Assembly (NCBI GenBank): GCA_958442925.1
Contig: CAUCIO010000129.1
Span: forward strand, 1 to 6,396
DNA from: an uncultured Clostridium sp.
GTDB taxonomy: Bacteria; Bacillota; Clostridia; Lachnospirales; Lachnospiraceae
Length of the DNA: 6,396 bases
Direction of reading: 5' to 3'
Part shown: positions 1 to 4,487 of the stretch, one piece after another
Numbering within the stretch: the stretch's first letter is position 1
Layout: every line of letters starts with the position of its first letter
The notes under the pieces: model-generated
The model's input: only the letters and a program-made list of their open reading frames with translations
Database searches by the model: none
What the model was told of the DNA's origin: nothing
Program-made: the position numbers and the translations under genes

Positions 1-567
1 CTTTTACAGTACACCTACAATGACCGGAAGATCGGCCAGGCCTACCTGCTGATCAAGGAAGGCTCTCTTCCTGCCTCCGGAGAAGAAGCGAACGGCGCAT
101 CACCGGAGGGAGACTCCGATCATGGTTCAGGAAATTCCGATCAAAACAGCGGCAGAAAAGAGGGTGGATTTTCCCTTCCCGCACTTTCCCTTCCGCTTAT
201 AGGCATCTGTCTTCTGGTCTTTGCAGTCATCCTCCTCAGCGCCTATACGCTTTATGCAAAGAAGAAAGAGGCTGAGGAATTGAGAAGACGCCATGAACGG
301 CGTATGCAAAGACTCCGGGAAGAGAACTATACAGAAGAAGAATTTTATGAACTGCTGGGCAGAGAAAAAGAGCGTCTGGCCGGAAAGCGCAGCCAGAAAC
401 GCCCCGCTAAAAGCCGTCCAAACAAGTCCGACAAAAAAGTCCGCAGCTCAAAAAGGATAAAAACTGAGGACGAATCCCTGGACGAAGGCTTAGAGAACCT
501 GGACGACCTTTTCTTTGAAGCTCCTGATTCTTCAGAAGAGAGCAAACAGAACGACTTTGATATTTAA
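1..567 (+). CDS. C-terminal part of a membrane-anchored protein, probably D-alanyl-D-alanine carboxypeptidase (5' end outside window)
   Basis: The reading frame is open from the window edge and ends at TAA 565-567, leaving 188 residues. Residues 1-20 (QYTYNDRKIGQAYLLIKE) look like the last strands of the beta-rich C-terminal domain of PBP5/DacF-type carboxypeptidases, which trim the terminal D-Ala of peptidoglycan stem peptides outside the membrane. A Gly/Ser/acidic linker follows (about 23-57), then a transmembrane helix (about 63-86), then roughly 100 highly charged residues. By the positive-inside rule this tail is cytoplasmic: first basic (87-155), then acidic (156-188). Usual family members end in a short amphipathic helix, so the true membrane span and long tail are distinctive. 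The catalytic domain lies outside the window, so the family call is an inference from a short stretch. It could be another sortase-free, membrane-tethered exoprotein. The frame runs through the internal TTG at 280, which is not the start. Confidence 0.5.
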   Translation, partial: LLQYTYNDRKIGQAYLLIKEGSLPASGEEANGASPEGDSDHGSGNSDQNSGRKEGGFSLPALSLPLIGICLLVFAVILLSAYTLYAKKKEAEELRRRHERRMQRLREENYTEEEFYELLGREKERLAGKRSQKRPAKSRPNKSDKKVRSSKRIKTEDESLDEGLENLDDLFFEAPDSSEESKQNDFDI

Positions 568-589
568 AATTTTATAAATCTTATATTAG

Positions 590-645
590 AAAAGAGGACA
601 TGTTTTCACGCTTCATCAGAAGCCGTAGAATGCACGTCCTCTTTT
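590..645 (+). terminator. Hairpin terminator after the carboxypeptidase-like gene
   Basis: AAAAGAGGAC (590-599) and GTCCTCTTTT (636-645) are perfect inverted repeats. After one mismatch, TG/CA pairs further inside. The descending arm ends in TTTT. It lies 22 bases after the stop codon at 567. The loop is long (36 bases), so efficiency is uncertain. Confidence 0.6.
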
Positions 646-700
646 CTGTATACTGTCCTTGTAAATGCTTGAAAGAAACAGCAGTCCTTTGATGTTTTTA

Positions 701-729
701 TTGTGTCGAATAGGCAAAACTGTTATACT
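701..729 (+). promoter_or_regulatory. Housekeeping-type promoter with extended -10
   Basis: TTGTGT (701-706) is separated by 17 bases from TATACT (724-729), and TG at 721-722 gives a TGnTATACT extended -10. The start site would be near 736. The next plausible start codon downstream is at 983, more than 240 bases away. The promoter therefore either drives a long leader into the small accessory genes or belonged to a gene that has since been lost. Confidence 0.55.
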
Positions 730-744
730 TTATTTATAAATAAA
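729..744. promoter_or_regulatory. Perfect 16-bp palindrome at the promoter start site, candidate operator
   Basis: TTTATTTATAAATAAA is identical to its reverse complement. It begins at the end of the -10 element and covers the expected transcription start, the classic place for a repressor dimer. No intact repressor gene is visible in the window. Being pure A/T, chance occurrence is easier than for a mixed palindrome. Confidence 0.4.
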
Positions 745-756
745 ACAGGAAAAAGC

Positions 757-974
757 GTGTAGATATATAGTTGGTCAGGCATTCGGCTTTTAAAACAAGC
801 TGGCCGCAAACTTAAGATATGGCTACTGAAAACACAGTCGTATAGCGACATGGCAGATTTAATCTATACAAAAGTAAGGTGGACTTAACTGAACTGAAAG
901 CGCAGATGTCTCTTATCCGAAAAGCAGGAAGATAAACGGTGAAAGAACAATAAAACCTGAAGTCTTAAGTGAGG
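757..974 (+). mobile_element. Probable group II intron remnant (domain I-like RNA), no reverse transcriptase
   Basis: This stretch has no sensible open frame but looks like structured RNA. It begins GTGTAG, near the GUGYG 5' consensus of group II introns. It has a GTCG/CGAC hairpin (837-840/846-849), a TTATC/GATAA stem (913-917/931-935) and a GCTT/AAGC stem around 786-800. The segment at 876-900, with TTAACTGAAC followed by GAAAG, resembles the EBS1-proximal part of domain I as I recall it from Lactococcus Ll.LtrB (TTACTGAACGCAAG). No domain V/VI and no intron-encoded protein follow; instead a small gene starts at 983. The bases just upstream (757 and before) do not complement the likely EBS1, so the 5' boundary is unsure. 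It may be a truncated intron or another structured RNA. Confidence 0.42.
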
Positions 975-982
975 AAAATTAA

Positions 983-1180
983 ATGAAGCCAAAATCTTAT
1001 TGGTTAAGTATTAGTGCGTTCGTACTAATACTGATATGGACAATTTACTATTATGCAATGCGGTATACAGGAGAGTTTGCAGACTTAAAGGACACTATTG
1101 TTTGTGGAATTGTAGGTTTGATATGTGTAGGAGGTATCGTAAAAAGAAGTACTGATTTTTTGAAAAATAGAAAATCGTAA
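983..1180 (+). CDS. Small two-helix membrane protein, unknown function
   Basis: This encodes 65 residues, starting at ATG 983 with GAGG (971-974) eight bases upstream. Two hydrophobic segments are evident (about 6-26 and 35-53), separated by a short RYTGEFADLKD loop, and the protein ends in a basic tail (KRSTDFLKNRKS). The N-terminus is also basic (MKPK), so both ends are predicted to be cytoplasmic with a hairpin in the membrane. The gene is AT-rich compared with the flanking carboxypeptidase and spo genes, and it sits 28 bases before the zinc-ribbon gene, so the two are probably co-transcribed. I do not recognise the family. Small membrane peptides in such patches can be toxins, immunity proteins or accessory subunits, and nothing here decides between them. 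Confidence 0.6.
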   Translation: MKPKSYWLSISAFVLILIWTIYYYAMRYTGEFADLKDTIVCGIVGLICVGGIVKRSTDFLKNRKS

Positions 1181-1208
1181 AATATGAATTTATAAAAGAG
1201 GTGTCAGA

Positions 1209-1427
1209 ATGAAAAATACAAATCGCTGTCCGAAATGTGACAGCAGTGATATTATTCGAGTTAATGGCTCAAGCAGAGCATATGGCGCAGGAAATAATAT
1301 AATAACCGGAATGTTTTCGGTTGTTAAAGTTAATAGATATATATGTTGTAATTGTGGCTTTTCTGAGGAATGGATAGATGAAGAAGATATAGAAACAATA
1401 AGAAATAGTGTAAATCCAAAAGGATAA
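1209..1427 (+). CDS. Small zinc-ribbon protein
   Basis: This encodes 72 residues from ATG 1209, with an AGAGG site (1197-1201) seven bases upstream. Cysteines C7/C10 (CPKC) and C46/C49 (CCNC, followed by G-F) form two knuckles of a zinc ribbon separated by 35 residues. The segment between them holds a Gly/Asn-rich turn (YGAGNN, 25-30) and a hydrophobic stretch (ITGMFSVVKV). The C-terminal part, EEWIDEEDIETIR, is an acidic helix. Similar zinc-ribbon proteins occur as uncharacterised single-domain proteins in gut clostridia. Such ribbons usually bind nucleic acid or a protein partner. No DNA-binding domain is attached, so the role is open. It is co-oriented with, and close behind, the small membrane protein. 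Confidence 0.7.
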   Translation: MKNTNRCPKCDSSDIIRVNGSSRAYGAGNNIITGMFSVVKVNRYICCNCGFSEEWIDEEDIETIRNSVNPKG

Positions 1428-1589
1428 TTCCAGCTTATCGTAAAATTGAACCAGAATCCTCTAGAAACTGCACTGTTATGGAAAAGTTCTGTTCAAGCTA
1501 TGTATTCGTTTCTATCAGATAATGACAGTGTTTCCCTGGATTGTCCGAAATTAGTTCCAGAAAGGGGGCAAAGTGATGAAAAAACTTAA
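1428..1589 (+). pseudogene. Probable C-terminal relic of a lost gene, overlapping the start of the next gene
   Basis: Directly after the zinc-ribbon stop, the same frame stays open for 53 codons to TAA 1587-1589. No start with a ribosome site lies at its head; the only ATG, at 1500, has none. The peptide has protein-like composition, with LETALLWKSSVQAMYSFLSD and then LDCPKLVPERGQSDEKT. Its end overlaps the first codons of the following membrane protein gene, the usual arrangement of translationally coupled genes. The straightforward reading is the tail of an upstream operon partner, perhaps a regulator, whose front was removed by the insertion now occupying 757-1427. The parent family is not recognised. 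A chance open frame of this length is possible. Confidence 0.35.
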
Positions 1590-2340
1590 AAGTTTGAATC
1601 TGTATCAAAAAGGTGTTCTAATCGTTATGATTGCTATGGCGCTGGTGTTTGCATTGATTTACTCCATGACAATTTCTAAAGCTGGGTTTGAATATAAAGA
1701 CGCAATTTTTGTCCCAAGTCAGGAAAATGGAAGCACCGTGTATTCCGGCAGACTCAAAGGGAAAAAAGCATATTTTTCAGTATCGCAGGATAAGACAGTT
1801 GTATTCCAGCATGGCGATAAAATCTACGGCCCATATACAGTGAAAAAAGATAATACCGCTGTTCCAGAGGATGAAAAACAGTCGGAAGATATGGTTGGTG
1901 TGGAACTTCGGCAGGGCGACGATATTTTGTTTCGCGGAGGCGTGTCGGAGCATGGCGGTTCCTATTGGCTTTACAGCGAAGATGGGACTTTAGATAACTT
2001 TGGATTTTCCTATAACGTCGGAGACGGAATTGAAAGGGACGAAAACGGGAATGCCATTGATCCGGCAGAACCGTCTGCAGCTGCCATATTGGAACTGATG
2101 AATGGGCCTGCACTGACACATAAAGGCGACTGGTCTGCATGGTTTGGCGCTGTGTTCCTCTGCCTCCTCAATGCTTTTTCTGTTTTATTTGCAGATGAAC
2201 TTTTCCGCTGGAATCTGGCATTTCAGATTCGCAATGCAGAGCAGGCAGAGCCGTCTGACTGGGAAATTACAGGAAGATATATCGGCTGGACTGTTATAAC
2301 AATTGCAGCGCTTCTAATCTTTCTTATAGGATTGCAGTAG
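1576..2340 (+). CDS. Membrane protein with large extracytoplasmic domain, unknown function
   Basis: This encodes 254 residues. ATG 1576 is preferred over the adjacent GTG at 1573 because the AAAGGGGG site (1561-1568) is seven bases before the ATG but only four before the GTG. Helix 1 (about 13-33) acts as a signal anchor. Residues 34-187 form a polar, probably beta-rich domain outside the membrane, with repeated short strands (YSGRLKGKKAYFSV, TVVFQHGDKIYGPYTV, GVSEHGGSYWLY). Helices 2 (about 188-206) and 3 (about 233-252) bracket a cytoplasmic loop, FRWNLAFQIRNAEQAEPSDW, that looks strongly constrained. The layout resembles uncharacterised conserved membrane proteins of gut clostridia. No enzymatic motif is visible. 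It was probably the second gene of an operon whose first gene survives only as the relic before it. Confidence 0.75.
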   Translation: MKKLKSLNLYQKGVLIVMIAMALVFALIYSMTISKAGFEYKDAIFVPSQENGSTVYSGRLKGKKAYFSVSQDKTVVFQHGDKIYGPYTVKKDNTAVPEDEKQSEDMVGVELRQGDDILFRGGVSEHGGSYWLYSEDGTLDNFGFSYNVGDGIERDENGNAIDPAEPSAAAILELMNGPALTHKGDWSAWFGAVFLCLLNAFSVLFADELFRWNLAFQIRNAEQAEPSDWEITGRYIGWTVITIAALLIFLIGLQ

Positions 2341-2343
2341 AAG

Positions 2344-2397
2344 AAAAAGGAACTGTTTTCAGCGACTTCCAGCGGAGCACGAAAACAGTTCCTTTTT
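2344..2397. terminator. Bidirectional intrinsic terminator between convergent genes
   Basis: AAAAAGGAACTGTTTTC (2344-2360) and GAAAACAGTTCCTTTTT (2381-2397) are a perfect 17-bp inverted repeat with a 20-base loop. The arms end in runs of T on both strands. It begins three bases after the membrane protein stop (+) and ten bases beyond the stop of the small oadG-like gene (-), so it ends both transcripts. Confidence 0.9.
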
Positions 2398-2407
2398 TCT
2401 AACTAAC

Positions 2408-2524
2408 CTATTTATTCATCTTTCCCATCAGCATTACAACCAGGGTAATGAGAATGATTACTACGAAGATTCCGCCCATTCCCTGCGCCATAATCTGAAG
2501 AGCGATTAAAAAGTTTTCCATCAT
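2408..2524 (-). CDS. Tiny single-helix protein, OadG (gamma) / epsilon-like subunit of the sodium-pump decarboxylase
   Basis: This 38-residue gene starts at ATG 2524, with AGGAGG (2539-2534) nine bases upstream; a second ATG follows immediately (2521). The stop is TAG 2410-2408. The core, GMGGIFVVIILITLVVMLMG, is one transmembrane helix preceded by a short amphipathic start and followed by a KMNK tail. This matches the helix pattern of OadG/gamma subunits, which help assemble and anchor the oxaloacetate, methylmalonyl-CoA or glutaconyl-CoA decarboxylase pumps. It is far shorter than usual gamma subunits and lacks their proline/alanine linker and metal-binding tail. In size and form it is closer to the 55-residue epsilon subunit of Veillonella methylmalonyl-CoA decarboxylase. 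Its ribosome site overlaps the oadB stop codon, so it is probably coupled to oadB translation. Confidence 0.7.
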   Translation of the reverse strand: MMENFLIALQIMAQGMGGIFVVIILITLVVMLMGKMNK

Positions 2525-2533
2525 AATCTTTTC

Positions 2534-2540
2534 CCTCCTA
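2534..2540 (-). promoter_or_regulatory. Ribosome binding site of the small gene fused to the oadB stop codon
   Basis: Read on the minus strand the bases are TAGGAGG: the TAG (2540-2538) ends oadB and the AGGAGG (2539-2534) serves the next gene. This arrangement suggests translational coupling and a fixed ratio of the two membrane subunits. Confidence 0.75.
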
Positions 2541-3674
2541 CAGGAACTGTGTCACCAGCTTGATAACAAGACCGCCTGCGATTACAGAGGCAATCTGACC
2601 GGATACATTAGCGCCTACTGCGTGCATCAGAATGATATTGCCCTTCTCTTCCTCCTGAGCCATCTTCTGGATTACACGGGCAGACATTGGGAATGCGGAG
2701 ATTCCAGCGCCGCCAATCATCGGGTTAATCTTTTCCTTGCGGAACAGGTTGATAATCTTGGCAAACATTACACCGCCAATGGTATCGAATACGAATGCCA
2801 CCAGACCGATACACATAATAAGGATTGTGTCGAAGCGGACGAAAGCATCAGCTCTCATACTGAAGGAAATGGTAATTCCCAGCAGCAGTGTAATCAGGTT
2901 GGCAAGCTCGTTCTGTGCTGTGTCAGACATAGACTGAAGGACACCGCACTCGCGGATCAGGTTTCCAAACATCAGGAATCCTACCAGGGCAACGGATGCC
3001 GGAGAAATGAGTCCTACGATAATCGTAACAATAATCGGGAAAGCAATCTTTGTTGTCTTGGAAACTGCCTTCGGGCTGTATGTCATATGGATGCAGCGCT
3101 CTTTCTTTGTGGTAACAAGCTTGATTGCAAACGGCTGAATAATCGGAACGAGAGCCATATAGGAGTAAGCGGCTACTGCAATCGCTCCCACATAGTCGGA
3201 GTGAAGCACCTGAGATACCAGGATAGAGGTCGGGCCGTCAGCTGCTCCAATGATACCGATGGACGCTGCGTCCTTTAAATCAAAGCCTAATAAAACTGCT
3301 ACCATGATAGCGAAGAAGATACCGAACTGAGCGGCTGCTCCGAACAGGAACATAACCGGCTGAGACAGCAGCGGGCCGAAGTCAATCATTGCTCCGATAC
3401 CGATAAATAACAGAATCGGAAGGGCCTCGGAAGCCTCAATCGTTGTCTCAAATAACCACTGGATAATTCCTGGCGTCTCTCCCACGCCTTCCATTACCTG
3501 ATTGATAACGCCTGATAACGGCAGGTTTACTAAAATTGCTCCAAAGCCCATGGGCAGGAGCAGAGATGGCTCATAGCCCTTCTTAATTGCGAGCCAGATG
3601 AGCAGAACTCCTACTACATACATGACCAGCTGCTGCGGCGTGATGGCCAGAATGCCTTCCAGTAAAAAGTCCAT
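2538..3674 (-). CDS. oadB: Sodium-ion-translocating decarboxylase, beta subunit
   Basis: This encodes 378 residues. ATG 3674 is chosen for AGGAGG (3687-3682) seven bases upstream. The frame continues 50 codons further back, but that part is leader RNA. The protein is a polytopic membrane carrier that couples decarboxylation of a carboxybiotin group to Na+ export, as in oxaloacetate, methylmalonyl-CoA and glutaconyl-CoA decarboxylases. Family landmarks are ADGPT (145-149), the SYM motif with Y172, and N317 through R333 with GGAGISAFPMSAR. D146, Y172, N317, S326 and R333 match by spacing the functional D203, Y229, N373, S382 and R389 of the Klebsiella protein, as I recall that numbering. It is therefore a full-length, probably active beta subunit. 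The carboxyltransferase (alpha) and biotin-carrier genes are not adjacent, so the substrate cannot be told. Transcription starts near 3930 and passes a riboswitch-like leader. Confidence 0.93.
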   Translation of the reverse strand: MDFLLEGILAITPQQLVMYVVGVLLIWLAIKKGYEPSLLLPMGFGAILVNLPLSGVINQVMEGVGETPGIIQWLFETTIEASEALPILLFIGIGAMIDFGPLLSQPVMFLFGAAAQFGIFFAIMVAVLLGFDLKDAASIGIIGAADGPTSILVSQVLHSDYVGAIAVAAYSYMALVPIIQPFAIKLVTTKKERCIHMTYSPKAVSKTTKIAFPIIVTIIVGLISPASVALVGFLMFGNLIRECGVLQSMSDTAQNELANLITLLLGITISFSMRADAFVRFDTILIMCIGLVAFVFDTIGGVMFAKIINLFRKEKINPMIGGAGISAFPMSARVIQKMAQEEEKGNIILMHAVGANVSGQIASVIAGGLVIKLVTQFL

Positions 3675-3795
3675 TTCTTTCCCTCCTAATTTCTTTTTTC
3701 TTCCCTTTTTCTCATTTTCAGGGGTTCGCTGTCCACGCAGTCTTACTTCATTCCCGGAAACTTTTTCCTGTGAAGCGTGTTCTTTCCCGTGAAAC

Positions 3796-3838
3796 AAAAA
3801 AAGACTTTCAGCATATGAAATCATATGCTAAAAGTCTT
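3796..3838 (-). terminator. Intrinsic terminator in the oadB leader (riboswitch expression platform)
   Basis: On the minus strand, arms 3838-3821 and 3818-3801 pair over 17-18 positions. The one imperfect position is a U-G wobble in this RNA but a C-A mismatch on the other strand, which fixes the acting strand. A run of U (3802-3796) follows. The hairpin lies about 120 bases before the oadB start, so it would end transcription early. Its 5' arm contains the 3' strand of the aptamer P1 helix (3834-3827) and part of the conserved loop strand ACAAGA (3840-3835), so hairpin and aptamer exclude each other. Confidence 0.8.
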
Positions 3839-3928
3839 GTTCTTCTGCTTCATTAACAAAAGACATGCAACCACAGGCTCTCTGCCCGGCGTATGTTGAC
3901 TGCATGTTAATAACTACTCCCTTTTAAC
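3827..3928 (-). ncRNA. Candidate yybP-ykoY-type manganese riboswitch aptamer
   Basis: Folding the minus-strand RNA by hand gives the following. P1 pairs GUUAAAAG (3928-3921) with CUUUUAGC (3834-3827). Conserved loop L1 is GGAGUAG (3920-3914) facing ACAAGA (3840-3835). P3 pairs CAUGCA (3906-3901) with UGCAUG (3869-3864). L3 holds GUCAACAUAC (3900-3891), closed by CGGGC/GCCUG (3888-3884/3878-3874). P4 pairs UCUUUUGUU (3863-3855) with AGCAGAAGA (3849-3841). The order P1, L1, P3 with GUCAACAUAC, P4, then ACAAGA agrees with my recollection of yybP-ykoY (AAAGGGGAGUAG at the start, GCAAGACCUUU at the end). P1 differs from that consensus by a compensatory G-C to A-U change. The usual P2 hairpin is missing, replaced by about seven A/U bases. 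The RNA begins at or next to the predicted transcription start. Confidence 0.68.
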
Positions 3929-3935
3929 GCTAAAG

Positions 3936-3964
3936 ATACTACCACATTTTTCATAGTTCGTCAA
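3936..3964 (-). promoter_or_regulatory. oadB: oadB promoter, extended -10
   Basis: On the minus strand TTGACG (3964-3959) is followed after 17 bases by TAGTAT (3941-3936), with TG one base ahead of it (3944-3943), giving TGnTAGTAT. The predicted start near 3930 falls directly before the P1 helix of the leader RNA, which supports both calls. Confidence 0.75.
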
Positions 3965-3998
3965 GAAATACAGCTTAATTGTTCACTTCTTAACGAAC
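3956..3998. repeat. Inverted repeat covering the oadB -35 region
   Basis: GTTCGTCAAGAAA (3956-3968) and CTTCTTAACGAAC (3986-3998) pair at 11 of 13 positions, or 13 of 13 if G-U is allowed on the minus strand, around a 17-base spacer. The inner half-site contains the -35 hexamer. It may be a protein operator or a 3'-end hairpin of the Asp23 transcript. It has no U-tract on the minus strand. Confidence 0.45.
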
Positions 3999-4005
3999 TT
4001 TTATC

Positions 4006-4023
4006 AGAGCATCTGGCTGCTCT
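4006..4023 (-). terminator. Weak hairpin at the end of the Asp23-family gene
   Basis: AGAGCA/TGCTCT arms (4018-4023 and 4006-4011) form a six-base hairpin that overlaps the stop codon. Only a broken T-run follows, so termination would be poor. It is the only local candidate for ending the spoIIIA/Asp23 transcript before the oadB promoter. Confidence 0.25.
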
Positions 4024-4412
4024 TAGCTGTCCTCCCTCATATTGACGCCGGCAATCTTGATATTGACCTCCAGAACCGTCAGGCCTGTCATTGTCTCGAT
4101 AGCTGTCCGCACTCTCTCCTGCACCTTCTCGCTGACAGCCGGAAGGCTGTAGCCGTATTTCATATTCAGAGATAAGTCCACAGAAACGTGCTCCTCGTTC
4201 ACCTCTACCTTAACACCCTTGCTGAGATTCTTCATCCCCAGCTTTCCCACCAGCTCGTTGGTAATATTTCCAGCCATGGAGTCCACGCCCTCCACCTCTG
4301 TGGCAGCCAGGCCGGCAATCATAGCCACCACCTCGTCTGCGATCTTCACCTCGCCCAGCTTACCTTCTCTCCCTAATACATGTGTATTTTTCTCCGCAGT
4401 TTCCTTCGGCAT
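4023..4412 (-). CDS. yqhY: Asp23/Gls24 (YqhY-type) family protein
   Basis: This encodes 129 residues. ATG 4412 is chosen for AGGAGG (4426-4421) eight bases upstream, and it drops 25 unsupported residues of the longer frame. The family hallmarks are a first block GEVKIADEVVAMIAGLAA (20-37) followed by EVEGV, a central strand pair (VKVEVNEEHVSVDLSLNMKYG), and the closing block from Y89 to V123 (SLPAVSEKVQERVR, then VLEVNIKIAGV). Asp23/Gls24 proteins are small alkaline-shock or envelope-stress proteins. The YqhY branch has been linked in Bacillus to control of acetyl-CoA carboxylase activity. Its position behind spoIIIAH is the conserved place of yqhY in Bacillus and clostridia. The usual downstream neighbour nusB is absent here. 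A separate promoter in the gap after spoIIIAH should give expression outside sporulation. Confidence 0.92.
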   Translation of the reverse strand: MPKETAEKNTHVLGREGKLGEVKIADEVVAMIAGLAATEVEGVDSMAGNITNELVGKLGMKNLSKGVKVEVNEEHVSVDLSLNMKYGYSLPAVSEKVQERVRTAIETMTGLTVLEVNIKIAGVNMREDS

Positions 4413-4446
4413 ACCCGCTACCTCCTGTCTTTTCTGTGATAGTTTC

Positions 4447-4474
4447 ATTATAGCAGATAGACGGGCGTTTGCAA
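4447..4474 (-). promoter_or_regulatory. yqhY: Internal housekeeping-type promoter for the Asp23-family gene
   Basis: On the minus strand TTGCAA (4474-4469) stands 16 bases before a consensus TATAAT (4452-4447), preceded by TG at the extended position (4455-4454). The start site would be near 4440, giving an untranslated leader of about 28 bases. It separates the Asp23-family gene from sporulation-only control of the spoIIIA operon. Confidence 0.75.
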
Positions 4475-4487
4475 GATCTAACCGCAA

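Noticed and set aside
1492..1523. Possible promoter before the membrane protein gene (GATAAT at 1518-1523)
   Set aside because: No acceptable -35 hexamer at 16-18 bases, and the stretch lies inside the open coding relic.
1754..2140. 128-codon open frame on the minus strand
   Set aside because: It is antisense to the membrane protein gene, with a composition rich in Arg, Gln and Ser and no ribosome site or promoter.
2622..3278. 218-codon open frame on the plus strand
   Set aside because: It lies fully inside oadB on the opposite strand. Its composition (many Asn, His, Cys, Ser) is not protein-like and it has no ribosome site.
3675..3824. In-frame extension of oadB by 50 residues to an ATG at 3824
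   Set aside because: The extension starts inside the terminator hairpin, has no ribosome site and is not hydrophobic. AGGAGG stands seven bases before ATG 3674.
3811..3828. GCATATGA / TCATATGC palindrome as a protein operator
   Set aside because: It is the inner part of the leader terminator, more than 90 bases after the transcription start and followed by a U-run, so an RNA role explains it better.
3834..3864. Alternative pairing of GUCUUUUGUU (3864-3855) with AACAAGAC (3841-3834) as an antiterminator, predicting an OFF switch
   Set aside because: It needs a two-base bulge and destroys the conserved loop strand. The P4 hairpin UCUUUUGUU/AGCAGAAGA is nine continuous pairs and leaves ACAAGA free for the conserved loop.
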